From positions 186,001-250,000 of the forward strand of contig JANOCT010000001.1 in NCBI GenBank assembly GCA_031412335.1: a DNA stretch of 64,000 nt, given 5' to 3'. The DNA comes from JBBQYA01 sp031412335. GTDB lineage: Bacteria > Bacteroidota > Bacteroidia > Sphingobacteriales > Sphingobacteriaceae. Within the stretch, counting starts at the first letter, position 1. Every line of letters starts with the position of its first letter. The notes beneath the pieces are model-generated. The model was not told the origin of the DNA and ran no database searches. It saw nothing but the letters and a program-made list of their open reading frames with translations. The position numbers were made by a program, and so were the translations under genes. Shown piece by piece: positions 1 to 8,551 of the stretch.

Positions 1-496
1 CGAAAAATTGATTGCTGACGTGGTAGCCATTTGTTATTTAAAAAACATTCCTGTAACGGTTGATCCTAAAAAGAGAAATTTTCACCATTACCATCATGTA
101 ACGTTATTTAAACCAAATTTGAAGGAATTAAACGATGGAATGAAGGTAAATGTGAGTTATAAAAATTTGCTGGAATTAGAACAAGCAGTAAGTAAATTGC
201 AAAATGAAATTCATGCTGGTGCAATTATGATAACTTTATCAGAAGCAGGTGTATTAATTGCAGATGGAGAAGTAAGCAAAATTATTCCAGCACATATTCG
301 AAATATTGCCGATGTATCTGGTGCAGGTGATACCGTAATCAGTGTCGCATCATTAGCTATTGCAGCTGGTTTATCAGTTTTTGAAGCCGCTGAATTAGCA
401 AATTTGGCTGGTGGATTGGTTTGCGAAAAAGTTGGAGTCGTTCCAATTAATAAAGAAGAGTTGATTGCCGAAGCATTGAAGAAAAATATACTTTAA
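1..496 (+). CDS. rfaE1: D-glycero-beta-D-manno-heptose-7-phosphate kinase, 3' part (PfkB family)
   Basis: C-terminal part of a PfkB-family sugar kinase, cut by the window edge; the reading frame is open to base 2, so the TTG at 8 is not the real start. The stretch VDPKKRNFHHYHHVTLFKPN matches the DPK...TPN region of the RfaE/HldE kinase domain, and DVSGAGDTVISV contains the PfkB anion-hole/catalytic Asp motif (GAGD). RfaE1 phosphorylates heptose-7-phosphate at C1 in ADP-heptose synthesis for LPS core. The protein stops soon after the kinase fold, so there is no fused nucleotidyltransferase domain; a separate RfaE2 would be expected elsewhere. Another PfkB sugar kinase is possible but less likely. 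Confidence 0.85.
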   Translation, partial: EKLIADVVAICYLKNIPVTVDPKKRNFHHYHHVTLFKPNLKELNDGMKVNVSYKNLLELEQAVSKLQNEIHAGAIMITLSEAGVLIADGEVSKIIPAHIRNIADVSGAGDTVISVASLAIAAGLSVFEAAELANLAGGLVCEKVGVVPINKEELIAEALKKNIL

Positions 497-498
497 TT

Positions 499-1743
499 TT
501 ATTTGGATCTGATTGCTTCAACAGGATCTAATCGGCTTGCTGTCCAAGCTGGCCAAAAACCAGATATTGTGCCTATAATAGCTGAAACAAACAGACCGGT
601 GAAAATATTTTTTAGAGACAAGGCAATGTTGAAATCAAAAGCAGATGCAGCTAAAGTGATTAAATAAACCAAAGCTAAACCGATTAAGCCTCCTAAAAGA
701 CAAAGAATTACGGCTTCTACCAAAAACTGAAGTAAGATAAAGTAATTTTTAGCCCCTAATGATTTTTGAATGCCAATTTCGCTGGTTCGCTCTTTAACCG
801 AAACAAACATAATATTGGCAATTCCGAAGCCGCCTACCAAAATGGAAAACCCTCCAATAATCCATCCGGCTATGTTTAAAACTCCAAATAAACTTTCCAT
901 TGGTTTGGCTAGCAAACTAGATTGGTTGATGGAAAAATTATCATCATCCTTCGGACTTATTTTTCGAACCGAGCGCATAGCACCTTTTAATTCATTTTCT
1001 AATTCAGCAACTGGCACATTTCCAGAACCTTTAACCATGATAAATGGATCGTAATTATCACTTCTCACGTCAATAATCATTCGGGCAAAATTCATCGGAA
1101 TGTAAATAGAATTGTCCGAACTTGAACCTAAAATATCATCTCCTTCTTTTTTCAATACCCCTATTATCAATAATTTACGACCCAAAGTTTTAATATGTTT
1201 ACCAATTGGATCCGCACCTTGAAAAAGTGATTCTGCAACTGAAAAGCCGATTACCGTGTAGTTTTTACCACTTTGAGATTCCATTGCCGAAAAATACCTT
1301 CCATCTTCAAATTCAAGATTACGTACTTTATTAAAATCGTGAGTAACTGCCGAAACGGATACATTTTCGACACTGTTATTGCCATATTTCAACGTTCTGG
1401 AACTTACATCTAGCACATAAGCAATTCCGGTTACATTTTCCATTCGCTTGGTAAGTCCATCAAAATCTTTATAACTTGGTACTGGTCGTTGAAAAAATTT
1501 CCACCATGGGAAATTTGAATCGATAACCCATGGCCATTTTTGTACATAGAGAACATCATCCCCTAGTTTTTCTACACTTCCTCGTATGTTGTTTTCAAGC
1601 GAATCTACAACAGTGAAAACAGTAATGATCGTGAAAATACCAATTGAAATACCTAATAGAGATAAGAAAGTTCTTAGTTTATTAACTCTTAATGCAGTGA
1701 ATGCAAAAACAAAACTTTCGCGAATTAGCTTGAAAATGATCAT
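499..1743 (-). CDS. ABC transporter permease, MacB/FtsX type
   Basis: Membrane subunit of a MacB-like ABC transporter, 414 residues. One N-terminal transmembrane helix (about 15-45, after the basic segment ALRVNKLRTFLSLLGI) is followed by a MacB_PCD periplasmic domain (about 50-260) and a C-terminal FtsX domain with three helices (about 285-400), ending in the typical PAWTASRLDPVEAIRSK. Such permeases work with a MacB/LolD-like ATPase, which is not adjacent here. It faces the heptose kinase tail to tail with two bases between the stops. Substrate (lipoprotein, peptide or drug efflux) cannot be read from sequence. Confidence 0.9.
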   Translation of the reverse strand: MIIFKLIRESFVFAFTALRVNKLRTFLSLLGISIGIFTIITVFTVVDSLENNIRGSVEKLGDDVLYVQKWPWVIDSNFPWWKFFQRPVPSYKDFDGLTKRMENVTGIAYVLDVSSRTLKYGNNSVENVSVSAVTHDFNKVRNLEFEDGRYFSAMESQSGKNYTVIGFSVAESLFQGADPIGKHIKTLGRKLLIIGVLKKEGDDILGSSSDNSIYIPMNFARMIIDVRSDNYDPFIMVKGSGNVPVAELENELKGAMRSVRKISPKDDDNFSINQSSLLAKPMESLFGVLNIAGWIIGGFSILVGGFGIANIMFVSVKERTSEIGIQKSLGAKNYFILLQFLVEAVILCLLGGLIGLALVYLITLAASAFDFNIALSLKNIFTGLFVSAIIGTISGFWPAWTASRLDPVEAIRSK

Positions 1744-2060
1744 AAGGATGTTTGAACAAATCTAACAATAATGCAATCATCATTTGAAAGGCCTTTTGTA
1801 AATTTTAAGATAGGTTGTTTTAAATTTTATGAGTAAAAGTTTCTATTATTTGTGTATTCAATTTATAATGCTTGTTATGCCAAAAACAATTTAAAATTTT
1901 GTTTTTAGGTTCTATAAAATTAAAAATCGTCATTTTAATTAACTCTAAACAGGTTTTTTGTGTTAAAAAAATAATCTGAATTTACTCAAGCTATTCAAAT
2001 TTCAAATGGCAAGGTTTTGACCTATATGATTTATATATAACATAAACTTAAATCAATATC
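1744..2060. other. AT-rich divergent intergenic region
   Basis: 317 bases between the divergent MacB-like permease and the Lmo0937-type gene. It is very AT-rich. It holds an imperfect AT hairpin (arms 1882-1889 and 1899-1906) and must contain promoters for both flanking genes, but I see no well-formed TAnnTTTG box or operator that I would defend. Confidence 0.3.
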
Positions 2061-2216
2061 ATGAACAATCTATTGTACATTATCGCAGTTATTCTAGTAA
2101 TTGGTTGGGCCTTTGGTTTCTTCTATTACTCAGCTGGTGGTATCATTCACGTTTTATTAGTAATCGCAGTAATTGCCGTTTTATTTAATATTATCAGTGG
2201 TCGACGACCAGTTTGA
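2061..2216 (+). CDS. Lmo0937-family small membrane protein
   Basis: A 51-residue ORF starting at ATG 2061 and ending with TGA 2214-2216. It encodes MNNLLYIIAVILVIGWAFGF, then a short YYSAGG turn, a second hydrophobic helix and the cationic end SGRRPV. Two helices with a GxFxYxAGGxIH-like loop are the pattern of the Lmo0937/DUF5670 family, tiny membrane proteins common in Bacteroidota and Firmicutes. Function is unknown; an envelope stress role is only inferred. A perfect inverted repeat lies directly downstream, and the next gene encodes a charged disordered protein, which also looks like a general-stress gene. Confidence 0.85.
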   Translation: MNNLLYIIAVILVIGWAFGFFYYSAGGIIHVLLVIAVIAVLFNIISGRRPV

Positions 2217-2225
2217 AAAATAAAT

Positions 2226-2253
2226 TTGCCAGCATATTTAAATATGCTGGCAA
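2226..2253 (+). terminator. Palindrome after the Lmo0937-type gene
   Basis: Perfect 28-base inverted repeat centred between 2239 and 2240 (arms TTGCCAGCATATTT and its complement), ten bases after the TGA of the small membrane protein and before the next start at 2272. It probably acts as a terminator or attenuator, though the T-tract that follows is poor. Confidence 0.6.
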
Positions 2254-2271
2254 TTATTAATCTTGAAAATT

Positions 2272-2583
2272 ATGACATCAAAACGTGAAATGAGATATTC
2301 AGTTCAACCAACTGATACTTCAAAATCCAATTTTCCTTCTATTACAAAAGAAGAAAATGGAGTAACAGCCTCTGACGGAGTTACAGATGGATCGCCAGAA
2401 ACGAAAACCAAAGAACCAAAATTTACAGCTGTTGAAGAAAACCGAGAAGATGGAAAACCTTCACCTAATGATTTAAAAGAAAAAGCTGATTATAATGGCC
2501 AAGTGAGAAAAGATGCTCAACATCCATCAGATAAAAAAGGCGGTGTAAAGGACAAAGAAGAATCTCAAAAAAAAACATTTTAA
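2272..2583 (+). CDS. Charged, disordered hypothetical protein
   Basis: 103 residues counted from ATG 2272; an upstream in-frame TTG at 2263 is less likely because it overlaps the hairpin spacer and has no ribosome site. The protein is very rich in Lys, Glu, Asp, Pro, Ser and Thr, has no hydrophobic core and no Cys, and looks intrinsically disordered (for example TKEPKFTAVEENREDGKPSP, ending DKEESQKKTF). I do not recognise a family. Its position behind the Lmo0937-type gene, separated only by a hairpin, suggests the same expression conditions. A stress or desiccation role would be inference only. Confidence 0.7.
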   Translation: MTSKREMRYSVQPTDTSKSNFPSITKEENGVTASDGVTDGSPETKTKEPKFTAVEENREDGKPSPNDLKEKADYNGQVRKDAQHPSDKKGGVKDKEESQKKTF

Positions 2584-2592
2584 GATTCTTGC

Positions 2593-3033
2593 TTATTTGT
2601 TTCTTCTAGAAACGTTAATACTATCTTTAATAAATCCTATTAATTTACCTTTAGTTTGTAATGGATTACGGAATAAAAAAATAACTTTTCCAGTATCTTT
2701 CATCAATACTTTTACGGTTTGCTTATTTAAAATTCCTTTTTGATTGCATTCAGTTTCAAAATCATAGTTTGAATAAATGGTAATTTTTTTACTCAAAGTA
2801 GATTGATTTTCATTCAAAATTCTAAAACTATTAGCACAACTATCCTGATATAAAAAAGTTAATAAAATCGGGATAGTATCTCCTTGTACGCAATTATTTT
2901 GCATACTTACATCAGTTATTGGTGCTAAATATTCGTAAAATTTCTTTTCCTCTTCACAAGAAATTGTAAAACAAGTAATTGCTAACAGAAATAAAATTTT
3001 AAAGCAGTTATAGTTTTTATTAACAATCAACAT
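2593..3033 (-). CDS. Hypothetical lipoprotein
   Basis: 146 residues with an N-terminal hydrophobic signal (about 11-25) ending in the lipobox ISC followed by EEEKK, so the protein is probably lipidated at Cys26. The acidic run after Cys resembles the surface-export signal of Bacteroidota lipoproteins. The mature part is short, with several Cys residues (around NNCVQG, DSCANS and TECNQKG) that may form disulfides. No known domain recognised. It converges on the disordered protein and diverges from the GNAT gene. Confidence 0.75.
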   Translation of the reverse strand: MLIVNKNYNCFKILFLLAITCFTISCEEEKKFYEYLAPITDVSMQNNCVQGDTIPILLTFLYQDSCANSFRILNENQSTLSKKITIYSNYDFETECNQKGILNKQTVKVLMKDTGKVIFLFRNPLQTKGKLIGFIKDSINVSRRNK

Positions 3034-3083
3034 CGTTACGTTATTATCATCTTTTAAAACGCCAAATTAGCTTTTTCTTTTTT

Positions 3084-3614
3084 ATGATAAACACGAAAAG
3101 GCTTGATATATTTCCCCTAAGCTATCAGCAACTCGAATTTTATTTACAAAACAATGGAATGCTTGAAAAAAGTTTGGGTTGTAATTTTATACAACGAGAA
3201 CTTGACGAAGAATTTAAAGAGCTAATAGAAATTGATAAACTGCCTTATCTTTCAAAAACTGGAATTGTTAATCCTTTTAAAACAATTTGGATGGCAAAAC
3301 TAAATTCTCCAAACCTATTAGTTGCTGATATTTTTTTTAGAAATATACCCAACGAGGTTGGCTCTGTAGAAATAGGATACAGTACTTATCCTGAATTTAG
3401 AAAAAAAGGAATTATGACAGAAATGGTTGGTTTATTCGTTGCCTGGGCTTTTGAAAAACCTATAGTAAACATAATTAGAGCCGAGACACTAGACACAAAC
3501 ATGGCTTCAGAGAAAGTGCTTTCAGCAAATAATTTTCAGGTTTTTAATAAGAAACACAATGTCAATTATTGGATATTAGAGAAATTAAAAAACAGTAATA
3601 CTTTTACGAAATGA
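3084..3614 (+). CDS. GNAT-family N-acetyltransferase
   Basis: 176 residues. The fold is recognised by VEIGYSTYPEFRKKGIMTEM, which has the beta-4 strand and the R/Q-x-x-G-x-G/A acetyl-CoA pyrophosphate loop (RKKGIM), then RAETLDTNMASEKVLSANNF, the usual helix-4 Asn-x-x-S motif of RimJ/RimL-like enzymes. It would transfer an acetyl group from acetyl-CoA to an amine; the acceptor is unknown. Its stop overlaps the ATG of the next gene by four bases (ATGA), so the two are translationally coupled. Confidence 0.85.
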   Translation: MINTKRLDIFPLSYQQLEFYLQNNGMLEKSLGCNFIQRELDEEFKELIEIDKLPYLSKTGIVNPFKTIWMAKLNSPNLLVADIFFRNIPNEVGSVEIGYSTYPEFRKKGIMTEMVGLFVAWAFEKPIVNIIRAETLDTNMASEKVLSANNFQVFNKKHNVNYWILEKLKNSNTFTK

Positions 3615-4267
3615 AAACGGCATTAATAATTGGTTCGACAGGTTTGGTAGGAAATGATATACTAAATCAGTTATTAGAAAGCGATAATTATGATGAGATT
3701 ATTTCCTTTAGCCGAAAACCAAGCGGCAAAACACATCAAAAATTAAAAGAGTATTTGGTGAATTTTGAAAAACCAGAAACCTGGCAGTCATTGGTAAAAG
3801 GTGATATTGCTTTTTCGGCCTTGGGTACAACTATTAAGGCTGCAGGTTCAAAAGAAAATCAATTTAAAGTTGATTACACCTATCAATATGAGTTTGCAAA
3901 AGCTTGCAGTAAAAACTCAGTTGGTATTTTTGTCTTAATTTCTTCAGCAGGCGCCAATAGTACTTCTCCATTTTTTTATGCTAAAATAAAAGGTAAACTA
4001 GAAGAAGATATTAAAAAGCTAAAGTTCAACGGTCTTACTTTTATTCAGCCAGCTTCATTAAAAGGAAATCGTAAAATTGAACGATCTGGCGAAAAAATTA
4101 GTCTTGCAATTATTGGGTTTTTAAACAACTTTAGCATCTTGAAAAAATATACACCAATTGATTCATATTTGGTGGCTAAAGCCGCAATAAATGCCGTTGA
4201 AATTTACCCAAAAACAACCATTACCATCTCAGATAAAGCAGTTTTCGAACTTGCAAATGCTAGATAA
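3611..4267 (+). CDS. NAD(P)H-binding oxidoreductase (HTATIP2/atypical SDR type)
   Basis: 218 residues. The N-terminus TALIIGSTGLVGNDILNQLL has the GxxGxxG dinucleotide-binding loop of atypical short-chain dehydrogenases. ALGTTIKAAGSKENQFKVDY and VLISSAGANSTSPFFYAKIK match the HTATIP2-like group, including the Y-x-x-x-K pair. It is coupled to the GNAT gene by a four-base overlap. Substrate unknown; an NADPH-dependent reductase or redox-sensing role is inference. Confidence 0.85.
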   Translation: MKTALIIGSTGLVGNDILNQLLESDNYDEIISFSRKPSGKTHQKLKEYLVNFEKPETWQSLVKGDIAFSALGTTIKAAGSKENQFKVDYTYQYEFAKACSKNSVGIFVLISSAGANSTSPFFYAKIKGKLEEDIKKLKFNGLTFIQPASLKGNRKIERSGEKISLAIIGFLNNFSILKKYTPIDSYLVAKAAINAVEIYPKTTITISDKAVFELANAR

Positions 4268-4317
4268 ATACATTTTGATTATTTCTAATTCTACTATCTT
4301 CAATTTTTGATAAACCT

Positions 4318-5241
4318 ATGCTTGAAATAAAAAACATTGTAAAACAATATGCTGGTCACAGAGCACTAAATGATGTGAGTATGTATATTCCAAAGGGAAA
4401 AATCTTTGGTTTGTTAGGACCGAATGGTGCAGGCAAGACCTCATTAATTAGAATAATAAACCAGATAACAGCACCTGATAGTGGAGAAATACTTTTAAAC
4501 GGAGAAAAATTAGGAGCAAAACATATTTCCGATATTGGTTACCTGCCAGAAGAAAGAGGTTTGTACAAAAAAATGGAAATTGGTGAGCAAATGCTTTACC
4601 TCGCTCAATTAAAAGGTATGAGTAAATCTGACGCCGAAAAAAGAATTCGGTATTGGTTTGAAAAGCTTGAAATAGAAACTTGGTGGAACAAAAAAGTAGA
4701 AGAACTGAGTAAAGGGATGCAGCAAAAAGTACAATTTGTAAGTACTGTTTTGCATAAGCCAAGTTTATTAATTCTTGATGAGCCATTTAGTGGTTTTGAT
4801 CCGGTTAACGCAGAAATCATAAAAAATGAAATTCTGCAATTGAATCAAGAAGGTGCAACCATCATATTTTCAACCCACAGAATGGAATCTGTAGAAGAAC
4901 TTTGTGATAGTATTGCATTATTAAATAAATCAGAAAAAATTCTGGATGGAACGGTTAAAGAAATAAGAAATAGCTACAAATCAAACACCTACAAAATAGA
5001 TTACATAGGTGATCTGAAAAACATAAGTGGCGATTTTAGTTTTCATTTTAAACTAAAAACAGATGTTGAAGGAGATGGATTTAGAACAGCAACTTTCGAA
5101 CTTCACTCCTACCAAACTGCCAATGAACTACTTGGAGCTTTATTAAGCAGAGTTCAAATTGTAAAATTGGAAGAAGTAATACCTTCTATCAATGATATTT
5201 TTATTAGTAGTGTAAACAAACCTTTAGAAATAGCCCTTTAA
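4318..5241 (+). CDS. ABC transporter ATPase, NatA-like with DUF4162
   Basis: 307-residue nucleotide-binding subunit. Walker A GLLGPNGAGKTS is near residues 32-43, the signature is LSKGMQQKV, Walker B is LLILDEPFSGFDP and the switch His is in IIFSTHRMES. The extension after about residue 220 is the DUF4162 tail of NatA-type ATPases. It powers the ABC-2 permease encoded ten bases downstream. In this phylum such pairs are annotated as Na+ efflux (NatAB) or general export systems; the transported compound cannot be told here. Confidence 0.9.
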   Translation: MLEIKNIVKQYAGHRALNDVSMYIPKGKIFGLLGPNGAGKTSLIRIINQITAPDSGEILLNGEKLGAKHISDIGYLPEERGLYKKMEIGEQMLYLAQLKGMSKSDAEKRIRYWFEKLEIETWWNKKVEELSKGMQQKVQFVSTVLHKPSLLILDEPFSGFDPVNAEIIKNEILQLNQEGATIIFSTHRMESVEELCDSIALLNKSEKILDGTVKEIRNSYKSNTYKIDYIGDLKNISGDFSFHFKLKTDVEGDGFRTATFELHSYQTANELLGALLSRVQIVKLEEVIPSINDIFISSVNKPLEIAL

Positions 5242-5251
5242 ACCTATTGAA

Positions 5252-6577
5252 ATGAACAAAATTTTATTAATTATTCAGCGAGAATATTTATCTAGAGTAA
5301 AAAAGAAATCGTTTTTGCTTGTTACTTTCGGTGTACCTATTTTAATTATGGCCATGTACGGGCTTGTTTTCGCATTGATTTTTAAAGGCGATAAGCTTGA
5401 AGAATCCAAAAAAATTGTTGTTGTAGACGAAAATGATTATTTCAAAGGAAAATTGAATAATACCAGCACGATAGAATTTGAGTTTTCGGATAAGACATTG
5501 GAAGAAAACCGAAATAACTTTTTAAAAAGTGAGGCAGATTATTTATTGTATTTGCCAAAATTCAAGAACGACAAGCCTGATGGAATTGAAATTTTATCAG
5601 AAAAACAGCCAGGATTTACCTTAATTGGCTCTATATCTGATCAACTTGAATTGCTTATTCGAGATAAAAAACTGATTGCTTCTGGAATAGACACCAATGC
5701 ACTAAACAATCTGAAAACGGATGTAAACATCAGTACTAAAAAAATAACGGAATCAGGAATTGAAGATGCAAGCACTGGTGCAACTTCCTTTATCGGACTG
5801 TTATTTTCCATCTTGATCTATATGTTTATTTTCGTGTATGGTGTACAAGTTATGCGTGGAGTAACCGAAGAGAAAACTTCTCGAATAATTGAAGTATTAA
5901 TTTCTTCCGTAAAACCCTTTCAATTAATGATGGGAAAAATTATTGGAATTGCTATGGTTGGTCTTACTCAATTATTACTTTGGATTGTAGTAACCGTTTC
6001 TCTGGGTGCACTTGCCGGAACTTTCTTTGGTGGCAATCCTTCCGAAAAATTTCAACAATCAGTGCAAACAGAAATGACACAAAGCGGTGCAAATGTTGAA
6101 TCTGTACCTCCAGATGCTACACAAGTAGTAATGGACGCACTTGGTACGTTGAATTTTCCATTATTAGTAGGCTGTTTTTTAATTTATTTTGTTGGAGGTT
6201 ATTTGCTTTATAGTGCACTTTTTGCCGCTATTGGTTCAGCTATAGATTCCGATTCAGACGCGCAACAATTTATGTTTCCAGTTACCATTCCACTAATCTT
6301 GTCCATCATCGTATCTTCCAATTATATTATCAGATCGCCTGATAGTGCTGTTTCTTTTTGGTTTTCCATTATCCCGTTCACCTCACCTGTAGCTATGATG
6401 ACTCGAATTCCATTCGGTGTTCCAGCTTGGGAAATTGTACTTTCTGTCGTTTTGTTAATTTTTGGATTTATTGGAACTGTTTGGATTGCAGCTAAAATAT
6501 ACCGAACCGGAATTTTAATGTATGGCAAAAAACCAACATTTAAAGAACTTGGTAAATGGTTGTTTTATAAAAATTAG
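5252..6577 (+). CDS. ABC-2 type permease, NatB-like
   Basis: 441 residues: one N-terminal helix (about 22-45), a large extracytoplasmic domain (about 50-175) and five or so C-terminal helices. EEKTSRIIEVLISSVKPFQLMMGKIIGI is the ABC2_membrane_3 hallmark, the cytoplasmic coupling helix with E-K-x-x-R-x-x-E. It starts ten bases after its ATPase and surely forms the transporter with it. A Gly/Ser/Thr-rich, acidic insert around 255-295 lies between helices. Confidence 0.9.
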   Translation: MNKILLIIQREYLSRVKKKSFLLVTFGVPILIMAMYGLVFALIFKGDKLEESKKIVVVDENDYFKGKLNNTSTIEFEFSDKTLEENRNNFLKSEADYLLYLPKFKNDKPDGIEILSEKQPGFTLIGSISDQLELLIRDKKLIASGIDTNALNNLKTDVNISTKKITESGIEDASTGATSFIGLLFSILIYMFIFVYGVQVMRGVTEEKTSRIIEVLISSVKPFQLMMGKIIGIAMVGLTQLLLWIVVTVSLGALAGTFFGGNPSEKFQQSVQTEMTQSGANVESVPPDATQVVMDALGTLNFPLLVGCFLIYFVGGYLLYSALFAAIGSAIDSDSDAQQFMFPVTIPLILSIIVSSNYIIRSPDSAVSFWFSIIPFTSPVAMMTRIPFGVPAWEIVLSVVLLIFGFIGTVWIAAKIYRTGILMYGKKPTFKELGKWLFYKN

Positions 6578-6788
6578 TTTTGAGAATTCTTTTTGCTTAG
6601 AATAAAGTACTTCACAAATGCGATGTCAACTATAATTAATGTAAAATGATAGTAACCCAAACACAATTTTTACTTCAATAAAAACGTATTGCTTAATTAT
6701 AAGCACCAAAATAAACCATTATTGGAAAATCAGTAATAAAACCCATCTTTGCACTTTATTTATCTTAATTAAAAATTATACCTCAAAT

Positions 6789-7652
6789 ATGAAAAAAGCC
6801 ATAATTATTGCAGCAGCCCTGCCATTTTTATTAAGCGCATGTGTTTCAAAGAAAAAATTCAATGCGCTTAGTGATAATTACAAAAAAACTCAAGACGAAT
6901 TAAGCCTAACAAAAAATCAATTAAACGATTGTAATCGTGATAAAGAATCAGCTAAAGGAATTTATGACAAAGAAATTGAATCATTAAAAGGTCAGAATTA
7001 CATGTTGTTGAACAACATTGGAAATTTGTCAACTTTATCAAAACAAGAATCAGCTAATCTTGAAAAATCGTTAGAAAGTTTACGAGAAAAAGATATTCAG
7101 ATTAAAACGTTAAACGAGGCATTAAATAAAAAAGATAGCGTAACCATTGCTTTAGTCACTAGCTTAAAAGGTGCTGTTGGTTCAATGGACGACAAAGACA
7201 TTGAAATTAATGTAGATAAAGGAGTGGTTTTTATCTCTATTTCTGATAAATTACTTTTCAAAAGCGGAAGCTATGAAGTATCTGGAAGAGCTCGTGAAGT
7301 ATTAAGTAAAGTGGCGAAAGTAATTAACAACAAACCTGATATGGATGTTATGGTAGAAGGACACACAGATAACATCCCTTATTTCAATGGAAATTTAAAG
7401 GATAACTGGGATTTGAGTACTAAAAGATCAACAACGATTGTAAGAATTTTACAAAATGACTTTAAGGTTGATCCAAAAAGATTGACTGCTGCAGGTAGAA
7501 GTTCATACAATCCATTAGCAAGTAATGATAACGAAGTCGGACGATCTGCAAACCGAAGAACAAGAATATTAATTCTTCCGAAATTAGATCAGTTTTATGG
7601 AATGATAGAAGAAGGAATGAAAGAGGCGGAGAAAGCTTCACCAAAAAAATAA
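6789..7652 (+). CDS. OmpA-family peptidoglycan-binding lipoprotein
   Basis: 287 residues. The lipobox LLSACVSKKK puts the lipid at Cys18. Residues about 20-125 form a coiled coil with repeated Lys/Gln/Leu/Asn. The C-terminal OmpA domain (about 140-265) carries VMVEGHTDNIPY and DLSTKRSTTIVRIL, with the NxxLSxxRA-like helix and the SANRRTRI end that bind diaminopimelate in peptidoglycan. It should tie the outer membrane or a lipoprotein complex to the cell wall. A strong hairpin terminator follows directly, so it is probably monocistronic. Confidence 0.9.
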   Translation: MKKAIIIAAALPFLLSACVSKKKFNALSDNYKKTQDELSLTKNQLNDCNRDKESAKGIYDKEIESLKGQNYMLLNNIGNLSTLSKQESANLEKSLESLREKDIQIKTLNEALNKKDSVTIALVTSLKGAVGSMDDKDIEINVDKGVVFISISDKLLFKSGSYEVSGRAREVLSKVAKVINNKPDMDVMVEGHTDNIPYFNGNLKDNWDLSTKRSTTIVRILQNDFKVDPKRLTAAGRSSYNPLASNDNEVGRSANRRTRILILPKLDQFYGMIEEGMKEAEKASPKK

Positions 7653-7656
7653 CAAT

Positions 7657-7687
7657 AAAATGACCGGTTCTCCGGTCATTTTTGTTT
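7657..7687 (+). terminator. Rho-independent terminator
   Basis: Stem TGACCGG (7661-7667), loop TTCT, stem CCGGTCA (7672-7678), flanked by A's on the left and followed by TTTTTGTTT. It is placed just after the stop of the OmpA-family gene. Confidence 0.85.
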
Positions 7688-7720
7688 AAAACCAATTCCA
7701 TTAATTTTTATCTTGCATTC

Positions 7721-8470
7721 ATGAAAAATGATCAAATAGAAATAACTGTGGTGGGTTGTGGTGATGCGTTTAGTTCCGGTGCTCAATTTCATTCATGTTT
7801 TCATGTTGAATATAAAAGTCTTTCATTTTTAATTGATTGCGGAGCAAGTGCATTAATTGGTTTAAAAAAATATGCGATTAATCTACACCATTTAGATGCA
7901 GTTTTAATTAGTCATTTTCATGGAGATCATTTTGGCGGTCTACCATTTTTATTATTGGAATTATTTAAATCAAAAGAGAGAACCAAGCCTTTTTATATCA
8001 TAACTCCCCAAGGTGGAAAAGAGAGAACGAAGCAATTATTTTCTATCCTTTATGCAGGAATTGAGTCTATTATTGATGATGAAAATTTACATTTTATAGA
8101 ATATAAAACACATGAGGAATTTGAATTTCTATCCTTAAAAATTAAAGCCTTTCCAGTAATTCATGCTTCATTAAGTATGCCGCACGGTTTAAGAATTTCT
8201 ATGGATGATAAAATTCTAGCATTCTCTGGCGATACCGAATGGACAGAAGAGTTAATACCACTTTCAGATAATTCAGATTTGTTCATTTGTGAATGCACCA
8301 ATTATGATAAAAACACCCCTGGGCATTTAAGTTATTCTATTATTTCTCAAAACATACCTTTACTTAATTGCAGTAATATCGTACTTACCCACCTTGGTCC
8401 AGAAATGTTAGCGGCAAAAGAATCCTTAAATCTGACTTGGGCAAGCGATGGAATGAAATTAACCTTCTAA
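7721..8470 (+). CDS. MBL-fold metallo-hydrolase
   Basis: 249 residues from ATG 7721; an upstream in-frame start at 7682 lies in the terminator tail and is rejected. SHFHGDHFGG is the HxHxDH zinc motif of the metallo-beta-lactamase fold, VIHASLS supplies the next His, SGDTEW the bridging Asp and LTHLGPEM the last His. The overall pattern is of RNase Z-like or AhpA/PqqB-like small hydrolases, not of the full RNase Z, which is present separately at 35729-36637. Hydrolytic substrate unknown. Confidence 0.85.
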   Translation: MKNDQIEITVVGCGDAFSSGAQFHSCFHVEYKSLSFLIDCGASALIGLKKYAINLHHLDAVLISHFHGDHFGGLPFLLLELFKSKERTKPFYIITPQGGKERTKQLFSILYAGIESIIDDENLHFIEYKTHEEFEFLSLKIKAFPVIHASLSMPHGLRISMDDKILAFSGDTEWTEELIPLSDNSDLFICECTNYDKNTPGHLSYSIISQNIPLLNCSNIVLTHLGPEMLAAKESLNLTWASDGMKLTF

Positions 8471-8551
8471 TTTGTGTAAAATTGTCGCCAACAACTTGGC
8501 ATTATTTTAAATAATGGTAGGTTTACTAATTATATTTTATTGTTTTTATAA

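Noticed and set aside
1882..1906. AT-rich hairpin as terminator
   Set aside because: Only A/T pairs apart from one G-C per arm and not placed after any gene on the plus strand; random in such AT-rich sequence.
8487..8500. Hairpin GCCAA-CAAC-TTGGC after the metallo-hydrolase gene
   Set aside because: Stem of only five pairs and no T-run; too weak to call a terminator.
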